DNA of 64,000 bases from Fasciola hepatica (GCA_948099385.1 CANUEZ040000168.1:11194001-11258000), one strand, 5' to 3'; shown: positions 22,866-33,743, counted from the first letter of the stretch. Numbers and translations are program-made. Notes: generated from the letters alone by a model not told the origin.

Positions 22866-22869
22866 ATGA

Positions 22870-24010
22870 TCATCCAAATCTGTCCGTGCGTGTGAAATTG
22901 ATCACAGTAAAGAATGTTCGATTTGTTTCACACGTGTTCGGGAACAAGAAGTGGACCATAAAAGTGTAAGTGTTTGCACAAATTGTTTCTGAGCACACAG
23001 GGGAAAATTTTAGAATCGAATACTCACGGCTTCGGCTGTGGCTAAGGTGCAACACTTGACGAGTCTTGATTGCTTGCCCGGGACTTTTTAAATGGTGCGA
23101 AAAGCGTTTACCACCCCTACTGAATGGTTTGGCTCGACAAGGTGTGGACACACAACACTCGTAATTGTCTTAATTGCTCCGGTATTCAACTAAGCCGGGT
23201 GGTGTTCACGAACATGTCCGGATAAACGCCCGGTCATGTGGCCAACGTACCTGGTTCCACAGGAACAGGTGAATGAATACACACAGATTCTGCAGAATCT
23301 GGCACTCTATCCTTCAGTCGAAAACACACGATCGGTTTGGACTAGAACATAATTTGTAGTTGTGCGGCGTGGAGTGTTCTGCTGACTACTACTGTAAGTC
23401 TTTGTTGAATAACTTCAGTTTCCGTATCTCCGTTGAATGGTAAACGGACATATACGGGCTTCTTTTCGACCGCTGTCCGTTTTGACCTATATTTATGCCG
23501 TTGCATTGTCTTGTCAATGAACCGTTCAGGATAGCCGTTTTTTTGAAAAAACACCGCAGAAAACGAAGTTCATTTTCTATTGTGTCTTCCGTGCAAATTT
23601 TCCTTGTTCTATTAACGAAGAAACGTACTAAACTTCTCTTCACTTTGAGCGGTACGAAACTGTGAAAATGAATGTATTGACCGTTCCAAGTTGCTTTCTC
23701 ATGCACTGACAACTGAACGGAACTATCCCTTCGACAGCTTACTCAAAGATCTAAGTACGATAGACTGTTTTCCTTCTCTTGTTTCAAGGTGAAGTGAACA
23801 CTTGGATGGGGCATGTTAAAACTTCGGCATCTACTACACATAGGATATCGTCCACGTACCGTTTTTATAAGGTGCGATCTTTGATTGTTAACTTCAGCTG
23901 GTTATTTTTAAGTTTTGTCATGAAAATAGCAGCAAATAAGGGTCCCAAAGGTGACCTCACTCTACTTCTGCCCATTTAGTAGAGACCTTTTGGCCGATAA
24001 ACTGCTTGCA
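22870..24010 (-). mobile_element. Penelope-like element with GIY-YIG endonuclease, minus strand
   Basis: From 24010 downward: RSPLGPLFAAIFM, then the RT catalytic KRYVDDILCVVDA (YVDD at 23858-23847). The linker follows (frame 23712-23389) with TWNGQYIHFHSFVPL and RKICTEDTIENELRFL, then NGYPERF in a shifted frame (23554-23342). At 23267-23180 comes CSCGTRYVGHMTGRLSG followed by VREHHP. That Cys-rich lead and Y-V-G ... R ... E-H pattern is the GIY-YIG-type endonuclease of Penelope-like elements, which nicks the target. A frameshift in the linker and a stop after HHPA show decay. Of the three copies in the window only this one shows the endonuclease. Confidence 0.85.
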
Positions 24011-25049
24011 TTAGTTTTATGAAGGATCGTTTTCTCCAGTAACAATGATAGTGATCGAAAGAAGCCAGTTGTTGCTTATCAACTGGTTTTGAAGCTGTAT
24101 TTTTCCGAGCTCCAATTCACTGACCTGTCAACCTTGACTACATAAATAAGCTATTTACAGAGACCAAATCAACACATTGCGATGAGGTCTGGTCGCGATT
24201 GAAAAGCACTCTAGTCATACTTGGATACGGAAAATGTTCGTAATCTGACGCGTATCGGTTATTATACGATGTCAAAACGACAGGTTACATTGTGAAACAA
24301 ACTAAAATTGGCTCAAAAATATCAAATCCATTTGAACCATTATTAATCGTAAGAATGAAGCCCGCGTTTAGCACGCCTATGACCCACGCCATATGTATGC
24401 ACAGTCGAGACTGTGGCAACCCAACTTCGACCATTCGACAAATATTCTTCAGTTGTTATTATTACCTCCCGTAGTGTGAAAGCAGACGTGGACTCGTCTT
24501 CAGAGTTCTTTATTTTTAACAGCAGTGACCAATAAATTTAGATCTGTTTACTACTAATTAGACAAGAATGGTCGAAGCTGAATACGTGCCCACAGAATTT
24601 GCTGATTATGAACAATGACAATCATGATTTTATCTTGCCATTTCCCGTCTTAACCGAGTGGTCGATATGGTTCCGTAAACCTATATCTCTTTATCCGAGA
24701 AACAACAATGAGTGTTTACAATGCAAGGCCCCAACTTTGACTGTTTTCATTCTCCCCAAAATTACCTTTCCATAAAAGGCAGCAAAACAAACGGCTGCGC
24801 TTACGTCCGAGGTTACCGATCATTCGAGATGACTAGAGGAACTGTGATCAATGAGGAACAAACAAAGTCAGGTGCCTGTAAGGCCAATAAACTCTCCATA
24901 AAAAGCAGAAAACCATAACGGCAGAGAGAAAGAACATTATCAATATGGACAGTGTACTTCCTAGAAAGGTTCAAATTCACGAAAAGACAAACGACACGGA
25001 AACGTTATGCATCAAATTCCCGGAAAAACGGATTATGAAGTCTGTTTTT
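24011..25049. other. Downstream flank of SF3B4
   Basis: No gene recognised. The minus-strand half nearest 25049 should hold the SF3B4 3' untranslated region. The frames seen are short and motif-free. Confidence 0.4.
24509..24514 (-). terminator. Candidate SF3B4 polyadenylation signal
   Basis: TTTATT on the plus strand reads AATAAA on the minus strand, about 540 bases past the SF3B4 stop codon. I noticed no closer AATAAA on that strand. The hexamer is common by chance, so this is only a candidate. Confidence 0.25.
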
Positions 25050-25523
25050 CTACAAATTTGGAGGATTAAGGAGTCCCCCTGCGACAGCGTTTGCAAATGT
25101 AGGAGGAGGTGGCGGCGGAGGCATTGAGCCCACATTTGTAACCGACGGCATCGTAAAACCCTGGAACGGGGGCGGGGGTGGCGGACCTGGGAAGCCACCA
25201 CTATTAGTAACCGCAATTGACGGTGGCGGTGGGGGTGGTGGCTGAAGTGTGCCAGACGCTGCTGAGACAGGAACCACCGGTGGTGGGGGTGGTGGAGGCG
25301 GTGGCATCGAGCCAGGAATGGCAGACGAAGTGAAACCTACCAAAGTCGCTTGAAGTGGTGGAGGTGGGGGTGGAGGCAAAATCAACGACGTCATTGAAAG
25401 CGGCGGGAGACCAAGCGATGACATTGGAGGAGCTGGTGGCGCCAAATTTGTTGCCAACAGACTTGGCGGAGGTGGTGGAGGTGGAGGAGGCGCGTCTGCG
25501 AACAACTGATGTGGACGTTCAGC
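25050..25523 (-). CDS. SF3B4: SF3B4 coding exon 3 (proline-rich tail)
   Basis: The acceptor TTGTTCAG| lies at 25524. The exon opens with [15 protein letters not shown], the conserved start of the SF3B4 tail, which supports this splice choice. It then alternates runs of 5-9 prolines with Gly/Ser/Val/Thr-rich spacers and ends NPPNL then a stop at 25052-25050. The complementary strand also stays open (25355-25654) because of the GGT/GGC repeats; that frame is a shadow. Confidence 0.9.
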   Translation of the reverse strand, partial: AERPHQLFADAPPPPPPPPPSLLATNLAPPAPPMSSLGLPPLSMTSLILPPPPPPPLQATLVGFTSSAIPGSMPPPPPPPPPVVPVSAASGTLQPPPPPPPSIAVTNSGGFPGPPPPPPFQGFTMPSVTNVGSMPPPPPPPTFANAVAGGLLNPPNL

Positions 25524-25926
25524 CTGAACAATGTGAAAGTTTTAAAAGAAAATATGGAACAATGTGTAACACATGTCTTTCGGCTTTCTACGTTTTGCCA
25601 ACGACTAGTACTGATAGACTGAATATTCCAATGGCCACATTAAAACAACATTAGGGAACGAACAATTGTTTTCAATGATTCTTAATTTTGCTCTTACAGA
25701 TCATATAAGTGACAACGGCGCATTTGACTGGCCGTTGGCAGATAGACCCCAGAGTGAATTGTTTTGTTCCGTGTCCAGTCTTCTGTTCAATTGTTTTGAG
25801 TGACAGGCCACTTTGAATTCGACCTCTTTTTCCTCGGGTTATCCCGAGATGGTGCTTCCAATCTTAAATACCGTTTGACTACCCTGAATGTAGGTTTCAC
25901 TTCGCCTTCATTTTCACTTTTCACCA

Positions 25927-25988
<62 letters not shown>

Positions 25989-28900
25989 TGACAAATTTTT
26001 ATTGCTGAACCACATTCTTGCAGAGAACTAGAGCTGTCTTCTGACATCTTATTGACTTTCAGTGCTTTTTTCTGAGGGGTCAGCAGTTAAAAACCAGTAC
26101 GTTTCGAAAACTTTGGTCTTTCGCCTACAATATGTACAATCTGATGTCTTCCCTAGTCGGGCGCAGTCTACAGTGGAATCACGGTGAGTGGAAAACTCAT
26201 TTTCAGTTAAAAAAAGTTGGCACACGAAGCTAATCATAAAATCTTATAACAAGTAGTAATATAAAGGGTCACAAGAGTAGTCAAGAAGGGGAAGGTTAAA
26301 ACTTTAGGTAAGATGCGAAACATAACGTGCATGGTTTTTGCAGACATGGAATCATGGAGTACTTAGCTAAACCAAATCCGTGTAACGTAATATATGTTAA
26401 GAGCGCCTTTTCAAACCTTCCAATAGTACCTCATTACCAGCTCCTAACATTTTTCAATTGTGGGTCAATTATACAAGAATTATGATTAAATTGCTGTCTT
26501 CCCACTATATCTTGTGGGCTTATGCAACCTACCTGTGACTGGAGCCGAACAAAGCTTTCGCTGCGTGGAAAACTGATAACACTTGTTTTGTGTTCATTTT
26601 TTACAAGTCATTCAAAACCTCGAAGAAAAAATGATCACTTACCTGCGACAAAGGACTCTGAAATGCGAGGAGTCGTTCCGCAGCGGAACCATGACGTTCT
26701 CCTTTGCTATCTTTCTTGAATGCATACGATATTGTGATAGCTCTGTTACATAAATACTGTCCGTTCATTGCTTCAATAGCAGCGTCACTAGCTTCAAAAC
26801 TGGCAAAGTTGATAAATGCATAGCCCTTAGAATTGCCTGTTTCTGGATCACGCATGATTTTCGGCGTCTGCAGAATCACACCGAAAGCACTGAAAGTATC
26901 GTACAATAGCTTTTCATCCACCTCAGGGTCAAGATTCCCGATGAAGATATTCGCTCCAATGTCCAAATTTTTTTGGTTGGCAGAAGCTTTGTTAACGCGA
27001 ATAGGTTTTCCATAGAGTTTGATCATATTCATAATTCGCATGGCATAATCCGCATCTTCTTCGGTCATGAACTCTACGAACCCGTACCTTTTAGGAAACG
27101 GAAAGATTCCCTGTAGCACATTGATTCGGAAACAGAAATTGTGATATAAAAGTAGGGAACATGGTAACTGACATACGGTAGAATCCAAAATACTGCTCAA
27201 TCTAGAAGGGGTGTTACTCAGAATGCTACCGGTTGGACACAAAGATAACAACGGAAATGTATACCACTAGATAATGCTTACTGATTTGCTGCAATTTATA
27301 ACTTTTGTCACAGTGTGGTTGCCATCTGCCCTGATGCTCGCACATACTGCTCTCTCATTATTTTCATTACAAGCTTGCACGAGTGCTGCAGGGTTATATA
27401 CTCCATAGCCACGAAGCTCCATTGTACCACTAGGCATAACCGGCAACCAGACCGAGACTGGGAGTGGAGAACCATATAAGGTCCCAACAGGTCAGGTGTA
27501 GTAACGATTCGGACGACAGTGGATTACTGTCTACCAAAAGCTCAAACATTCCATTCTCCTTGTTACACCAAGCGACCGCATTATCATGCGCCCAGAGCAA
27601 AGCTCGGGCAATTCATTCTATACCTACGGATGAGTGCATTGGAAGGAGCACACCTCGTGGCGTCAAATGTCCACTGCGTCATCTACGGCAATCATAACCC
27701 CGAGACTAGAAGTAGAGGAACACATTATGTTTCAATAGGTCCGGTGTGGTAACGAGTCAGGCAAAATCGGATTAGTTTACGAAAAGTTTGATTGATGGTG
27801 GCACTATAAGAACCAGTAACCTCAGATCTGATAATCGGACTAATATTGTTCGGTCAGGACCGGTCCAGTTCCTGAGTTACAAACAAGTGGGTTTTTGAGA
27901 TCGACTAGCGTACGACTACAAACGGAAGCGCGCGTCTTGTGGGACAAACCTTCAGTTAGCTTGTGAAGAAAAGTCAGACCTCATAAACAGAAACTCAGTA
28001 TGATCAAAAAACTGTAAATTCGGGAATCAAACACTAAAACGACCAGTGGCGAAAATATGCCTACAATCGCCTACCTCCGAATCAAGTTTAGGCCTTTCAG
28101 CTATTAAAGATTGCGCGTTGCCACGAAAATCCTGTTCGCTTGCATTCTAAACTCAAAGATGAGCTTGGTGAAATGAATGAACACAAAATCACCACCGGCT
28201 GAGACCAGGAGAATACCCAGTCACAAATTCCAGGATCAGTACCAGTTGATCCACGGAAGACCCCAGTGGCTTGGCTTACGCGAGGACGAAGATGGTGGAA
28301 ACGGGGAATTCACTTACTGGTCCTCTGAGTTTACAAGATATATAAGAATAAGGACAACCTAAAAACCAACCGGTCAAACGGGAGTTCGCCAGAAAATTCC
28401 ATAAGGTTCATCCACTCAACGGCTAAATACACTGGAGAATGTAGCTAGGTGTCATGACCAGTGATGCTCTTGCATTTACACGCTTTCTACATCTATTCGA
28501 CAATATCATCAGTAGTTTTCTACCTGTCTCTTAGCTGTTTAAGCTCCGTGTGAGGGTCATACCAAAAGATAATCACCAGAATCACTATTTGTGGTGCAGT
28601 AAGTAGTTTCTGGACGAAATCAACACTCATACGAATCAAAGATACTGAGTAGGTGAGGTTAGTGCCTGATGTCATTGTCTTTAGGCCGACCGCTGAGACC
28701 TATATATGCCCATAGGCATAAATTATCATCATCATCGTACAGCGTTAAACAGTAGGGCAAGCCCCACTGACCATTGCCTTTCTCACCATGTTGCACGTCG
28801 AATCAGAAAGTATGAATACACAAAATGGACAGGGAGTGGACCTACACGAGTGGGAAAAGGAATGTCCTAGTAGCCAACACACGGAATACACAGTCTAACT

Positions 28901-31900
28901 GTACAAACGCACATCGATCAGTCATTCTGACTCGACAAAAAGTGACAAGACGATCGCCACTGTTTGCGGTTCGCTGCCATATCTTTCAGTGTCTTCAGCC
29001 AATTGGTAGACGGATCTTTTGGACCCCAACCACGAAGATGTAAAGCACCTACTTTTCCTAAGTTTGCTGTACATTTTCTCATTCCTCACTGTCACGTTAT
29101 CTATTGACCTCCATGTGGTTTTTCCACTCCTGAGGAAGAACGTGTTTGCCATACGCAACACGTGCCCCAACCAACGAAGTCCGCCTGCGCGACGACCGAT
29201 GCAGTATGGAATTCTTTCTATTCGTGCAGTTCATGGGAGATGTTGGACGGGTACTGCTAGGGTGTCCAGCCACAAAGCAGGAGCATGATTAGGGTCCTCA
29301 TCCAAAGCCTTTAGTTCTGACAAGAATCTATCCGCAAGGCAGCGGGATGGCTTAGTGGAAGCCCATTTGCTTGGATCAATTATTCTTCCACTGGTTTTTC
29401 CGACTGAGTTGCCAGCTCAAATCAACCCCCAACCTGGAGGACCAGGAGACTGGACTTTGTCTGACCTCTACCCATTGACCTGTCAGGTATGATTGCATCT
29501 CCGGCTTAAGGAAGCCATCCTGTATAGCTCTTTGGGTCATAGAGGCGCGCAAGCCATCACACCACGTCAAGGTGCAGTCTCGTCGTGATGGCTACACTAG
29601 CATGCGGCCAGCTAAACTGTTCCTCGAAAAATTCGGCCCAACGGTCAAGACTTTGTTGTTGGCCATGGATGGGTTCTTCATTTCCATCGAAAATCGTTTC
29701 ACTGACCTGGGTGCGCCGTCCACCGGTGTCACGAATAAGTCTGAACAGTCTTTGGCTGTTACCTGAAGCAGCTGATATTTCCATTTCCTCAGCTACCTTG
29801 ACCCACAAATTTCCCCGATTATTCCTACGAATTTTCGTAACTTGCTTCTGTAGATGTCTTCGTGTCATATTCATCTCCTTACAGTTCGAGAGTTGACGCT
29901 TTCGCTCCATTATACTCAGAGACTCTTGCGAGATCCAGTGTCTTTGACGGACATCGGATCTAGGACCACAGGCAAAACCTGCTGCCACATGCATCGCCTG
30001 TTTGATATGAGCCCAATGCTCATCTACATTACTGTTTGTCGTATATCCTAGCTCATGTGCTAACTGCCGCTTATAACGGGTGCGGACTTCTGGACCAAAC
30101 AAACGTTGCACGGCTAACCGGGTTTGCGGTTTGTGACGATGACCATGGAGCTGGAGAGATAATCGCACTAAAACTAATGCATGGTCCGACTCTACGTACG
30201 TGGACCAGTAAGATCTACAGTTCTGAACAGAACTGCGCCACCGGTAGCTTACGGCGATATGATCAATTTGACTCAAAGTACCTGTAGAGTAAGAGCGCCA
30301 TGTCGCTGTGCGACGCGAGCTGTGTCGGAAATTGGTGCTATACAAGAACAAACGATTGTCTGCACAAAACTGGAGAAGCGTATCTCCGTCATCTGTACGC
30401 TCAGCGGGTAAAGCACAACGGCCACGTAAACAAGCTTCTGAAGTATTAGGTTTGACAACCTGTGCATTGAAGTCACCAACTAGCACTAAAATGTCAGAAC
30501 TTTTACTCCTGCGAACGAGGGTGGCGAGGGCATCATAGAACTCATCTTTCTGCAAGTCTGAGCTGCAGCCCGTTGAGGTGTACGCCGAGATCACAAACAA
30601 ATTGCGCTTGACACAACTATCCTTTCGAACGCCGACTGACCCTTGGAGTCTCACAGCACATAAACGACTGTTAACAGGGATCCAGTCTAAAAGGGCAGCC
30701 TCAGCCTTGTCAGTCAAGACTATTCCTACACCACGTTGACCCACAGTTCGAGCTACTTCGTCGTATGAAGTGCGCAGAAAATATCTCGATGAGATACCAG
30801 GAGCAGTTAGTCGAATCACACTGCTCGAATCCCGGATAAGCGTTTCATTTACGCAATAGACATCAATCTTCAGAGAGGTCACAGTGAGAGCTAGGCACGC
30901 CCACTGACCGGGCTGCATGAGTGTACGCACGTTGAAGGAGCCGAGATTCAGAGGCTGACAAGGCTTAAGAAAATGTGAGGTACCAGACAGAGGATTATTC
31001 CCAACACTAGTTGACAGTGAATCGTTGCGAGTATCAACCGTGTTATCAGTGGGAGCATTATTGGTGGATAGATGGGGCAATGAGGAGTGGTTAGGGACAG
31101 AAGACAAAGGTTGAATAAAAGAGAGGGAACTCTGAGCAGTAGCACACTTATCACTACCCACCCCGCTTGGTGCAATGGGCAGCGCGGTCCTCATTATCCT
31201 GCACGACGACCGATGCAGTATGGAATTCTTTCTATTCGTGCAGTTCATGGGAGATGTTGGACGGGTACTGCTAGGGTGTCCAGCCACAAAGCAGGAGCAC
31301 GATTAGGGTCCTCATCCAAAGCCTTTAGTTCTGACAAGAACCTATCCGCAAGGCAGCGGGATGGCTTAGTGGAAGCCCATTTGCTTGGATCAATTATTCT
31401 TCCACTGGTTTTTCCGACTGAGTTGCCAGCTCAAATCAACCCCCAACCTGGAGGACCAGGAGACTGGACTTTGTCTGACCTCTACCCATTGACCTGTCAG
31501 GTATGGTTGCATCTGCGGCTTAAAGAAGCCATCCTGTATATCTCTTTGGGTTATAGAGGCGCGCAAGCCATCACGCCACGTCAATGTGCAGTCTCGTAGT
31601 GAACTTACGAAGTAATTCCAACAAATGCGTTGTGAATTTTTATCATAAATGACGTCATATAATCAAACTTCGCGAACTTATTGATTATGTGTTATTACTT
31701 ACAAGTTGCCCAATACTGAGAGCAGTGTGCCGCTTATTAAATGAGGCTCGTTGCGCGTCCCAGTGGAAGCCCAGTAACTGAGCTTGGCTGTTCCAAAAAA
31801 TGCCCTATAAACCTCCGACCAAAACCCTTATTGAGATCCAGTGTGGTTTTCACTGGGTTTGATGATTCGGCTTTTTACTTACTCCGTTTGTGTGAATTTT

Positions 31901-33023
31901 TCTGGCCACTGCAAAACCAATGACAAAGTGTGGGACCATTGCAAATGGTCTCTTAGGTCAAAGACATGGGCGTTATAACAGACAACAGCTTCACACTGTT
32001 GAAGCAGTGCACCGCGCCAGCCAATTTGGCCAGGACAGAACTACTTCAAGTTAGATCCACTATGTCGTGTAAAGAGCCGGAGATTTTCGCTTCAATATAC
32101 CAAGCCATGGAGTACTGCGTGCAAGCCTGGGCAATGTACTACCAGAAGGATACAGACTGTCTGGAGAAAGTGCAAGGGCTAGCCACTAGAATGGTAACTG
32201 GGCAAGGGGGGAGGGTGGGTAGCTACTCAGAGCGTCTCCGTGCCCTGGATCTGTTCCCGATTAAAGGGCGGCGCTTTTGCGGGGATTTGATAGAAACCTC
32301 CAAGGTAATGAAGGGACTGTCAGGTATAAATCGAGAAGACCCTTCCTCTCCGATCCCAGAGAGAGGCACAAGGGGGCATAACCTTAGATTATAAAGAAAG
32401 GGCTCAAGGCCCCAAATTAGAGCGAATTACCTCTCGAACAGAGTGGTACCTGTTCGAATAAGCTCCCGGAGGTCATAAATACCACAACAGTGATGACTTT
32501 TAAGAAATCAGTAGACCAATGTTGGGTGGCAGTATACCTTGAATTGTTTGGCAATTTTTAGGGTCAGACGCAATTTACTTATTGTTTCCATCTTTCTCTG
32601 CCAGGGCTGATACTGCACAAAATTCCTGCCTTTCAGAAAAGGGAAACCACGCAGTATTAGGAGCTACGAAAATACGCCGACAACACAACTATCTGGACAC
32701 ACGATTGACTCTAGACGCAAAAAGTCCTGTGCAAACTGAACTGAACTGAGAGTATACATTTCCTAAGACTACTGTATTTTATGAATTATTCAATATTACC
32801 TACAGAGATCTACCAGGGTCCACATGCATATGTAGAAGGTTACCACAGAGAAAACCCACCCCTGATGCTGCATAGTAATGCGATCTTTGGGCATATGCAC
32901 ATTGACGACTGGGCCAGCCTGGAGGAACAGTTCCCATAGGATGGATTCCGTCGTTTTTTCATCCAAACCACCCACATATATGGTGGCATCCTGATTGCGC
33001 TCTTCGACTCCACCAATCGTCAT
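25050..33023 (-). CDS. SF3B4: SF3B4, splicing factor 3b subunit 4 (three coding exons)
   Basis: SF3B4 is the SF3b subunit of the U2 snRNP that contacts pre-mRNA next to the branch site; it acts in the nucleus. Joined coding exons: 33023-32860, 27087-26643, 25523-25050 (360 residues, phases 2 and 0). RRM1 spans about residues 13-91, with RNP2 IYVGGL and RNP1 GYGFVEF split by intron 1. RRM2 spans about 101-179, with RNP2 IFIGNL and RNP1 KGYAFINF. The hallmark [17 protein letters not shown] follows, and then a proline-rich tail of about 150 residues. The start ATG at 33023 is chosen because [16 protein letters not shown] aligns with the family N-terminus, while the frame upstream of it is LINE sequence. 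The tail is shorter than the human one (424 residues in all) but ends at a clear stop. Identification is firm; the exact 3' end could differ if a further exon exists. Confidence 0.95.
25929..25987. repeat. TA dinucleotide microsatellite
   Basis: About 29 uninterrupted AT units inside SF3B4 intron 2. Frames shown as runs of Ile-Tyr on both strands here are artefacts of this repeat. Confidence 0.95.
26643..27087 (-). CDS. SF3B4: SF3B4 coding exon 2
   Basis: Begins after the acceptor TTTCCTAAAAG| at 27088 and finishes the split glycine codon, then reads YGFVEF. It carries the end of RRM1 and all of RRM2, ending at LSQ with the strong donor CAG|GTAAGT (26643/26642). Its 445 bases keep the frame open throughout. 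Residue matches to animal SF3B4 are dense (for example [20 protein letters not shown]). Confidence 0.95.
27395..27545 (-). repeat. tRNA-derived SINE copy, truncated
   Basis: On the minus strand it carries the SINE body (GTAGACAGTAATCCACTGTCG, AGGTCAGTTGCC-like tail sequences, and GTGGAGAACCATATAAGG on the plus strand). The tRNA-like head is missing beyond about 27545. It sits in SF3B4 intron 1 just before another copy. Confidence 0.55.
27620..27870 (-). repeat. tRNA-derived SINE copy
   Basis: On the minus strand the head spans 27870-27808 (worn box A, then ATTAGTCCGATTATCAG and CTGAGGTTACTGG). The body follows, and the tail has CCAATGCACTCATCC. Together with the copy just downstream it forms a tandem, same-orientation SINE pair inside SF3B4 intron 1. 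Confidence 0.6.
27871..28969. other. Intronic, no supported gene
   Basis: No gene recognised. At 28717-28736 the plus strand has TATCATCATCATC after a block of non-coding sequence, the kind of short repeat that ends RTE-type LINEs; a plus-strand LINE 3' end may stop here, but no coding part is visible. Confidence 0.35.
28970..29190 (-). mobile_element. RTE-like LINE 3' end (family A), minus strand
   Basis: The minus strand reads [12 protein letters not shown], with a frameshift, then the 3' untranslated part ending at GGCAGCGAA (28970). It is nearly identical to 19680-19924 on the plus strand. At about 29184-29190 it is joined directly to a copy of the family's 5' segment, so the whole middle of the element is missing. 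Confidence 0.75.
29184..29588 (-). mobile_element. RTE-like LINE 5' segment, second copy
   Basis: These 405 bases repeat 31198-31602 in the same orientation with only about 10 differences by eye. The segment encodes the start of the family A protein region. Here it is followed directly by the family's 3' end, giving an internally deleted element of about 620 bases next to a longer copy. Confidence 0.8.
29557..31602 (-). mobile_element. RTE-like LINE (family A): 5' segment and endonuclease ORF, 3'-truncated
   Basis: A 576-codon open frame (31287-29557) encodes an APE-type endonuclease with every catalytic landmark in place: FNVRTL (N119), CVNETL (E148), VGDFNAQV (D272, N274), QIDHIAV (D342) and ESDHALV (D368, H369). 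The N-terminal hundred residues are Ser/Pro-rich. After the endonuclease comes a linker with coiled-coil character ([13 protein letters not shown]..), then the pattern [16 protein letters not shown] seen also in family B. The frame breaks at about 29588, before the reverse transcriptase, where a second 5' segment starts. The element lies in SF3B4 intron 1 in the same orientation as the gene. Without an RT it cannot move by itself. Confidence 0.85.
31603..31955. other. Intronic spacer
   Basis: No feature recognised between the RTE-like 5' end and the CR1 3' end. Confidence 0.35.
31957..32752 (+). mobile_element. CR1-like LINE 3' end, plus strand
   Basis: The 142-codon frame carries [23 protein letters not shown] and [16 protein letters not shown], then [20 protein letters not shown], the conserved C-terminal domain after the CR1 reverse transcriptase. 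Stops interrupt it at about 32394, and a worn stretch follows (about 32430-32480, [14 protein letters not shown]). The 3' untranslated part ends at the tandem unit AACTGAACTGAACTG (about 32735-32750), the short terminal repeat of this family. Antisense to SF3B4 and 107 bases from its first exon. Confidence 0.8.
32860..33023 (-). CDS. SF3B4: SF3B4 coding exon 1
   Basis: Encodes residues 1-54 and two bases of codon 55, from ATG to the middle of RRM1. The donor is CAGGG|GTGGGT, read on the minus strand at 32860/32859. Two CR1 3' tails bracket this exon: one ends at about 32752 (plus strand) and the other at about 33063 (minus strand). Only about 50 bases separate the upstream tail from the ATG. 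Confidence 0.92.
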
Positions 33024-33062
33024 CGCAGAGAAGCGCGCAGCTGCTGGGCGTACTGGAACAAC

Positions 33063-33743
33063 GAGCCTCAACAACTCCAGTCGGGTCAGTTCAGTCCAGT
33101 TCAGTTCAGTTTCCACAGGACGAAAGTGGCCGAGACCAATCGAACTTCAAGATCGTTATGTAGCCGGCGAGTTTCCCTGGCTCTCAACACTGCGCTTTGA
33201 ACTTTTTGCCTGAAAGGCAGAGTTCGCGAGAGAGTATCACCACAGAAATAAGTTGATTGACGAAAATACCAGGGAATCATTACCTCACCCCTCGTTCACA
33301 CAGCTAGCTCTAGGAACACTACGTTCCAGAGTGAATCTAGGGCTTTAGTAGAAGTTGGTATATTGCAACATCCAACAGCATCCTCTGACAGCCTATTCTG
33401 CATAGGAATAACCCTGTTTGTAAAAAAATTAGCCTGTGTGTCCAGCCTTGAGTATGCCCTCCTTCGCTTTAAACTGTGTCCCCTGGCGCCACAGTCAGAG
33501 GCAGAAACGAAAAAACCACCCGTGTCTATAGCAAACAGACTCTCTATGATCCTGAACGCTCTTATTAGGTCCCCCTCGCCCTCTACGCTGCTCTAAAGCG
33601 AAGAGACTAAGATACTCCAGAAGCTGGGAGTAAGGTTTCCCCCTGACCGGTGATCATTCTAGTTGCAAGTCGCTGCACCGCCTCCGAGCACTCCTTATCC
33701 GTGCGATAATAGTGATCCAATGCCTGCACACAATACTCCAGAA
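33063..33743 (-). mobile_element. CR1-like LINE 3' end, minus strand, upstream of SF3B4
   Basis: From 33743 downward it reads LEYCVQALDHYYRTDKECS and AVQRLATRMITGQG, matching the CR1 C-terminal domain at 32100-32200 on the other strand. A worn region equivalent to LERRRLRGDLI and the 3' untranslated part (homologous to 57880-58010) follow. The end is a run of about eight GAACT-type units at 33070-33112. This tail lies about 50 bases before the SF3B4 start codon, in the same orientation. At 33743/33744 it is fused head-to-head with another CR1. Confidence 0.8.

Noticed and set aside
25355..25654. Plus-strand frame rich in Val, Glu and Ala opposite SF3B4 exon 3
   Set aside because: Shadow of the poly-proline repeats on the other strand.
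25787..26047. Frames with long Ile-Tyr runs on both strands
   Set aside because: Translation of the TA microsatellite in SF3B4 intron 2.
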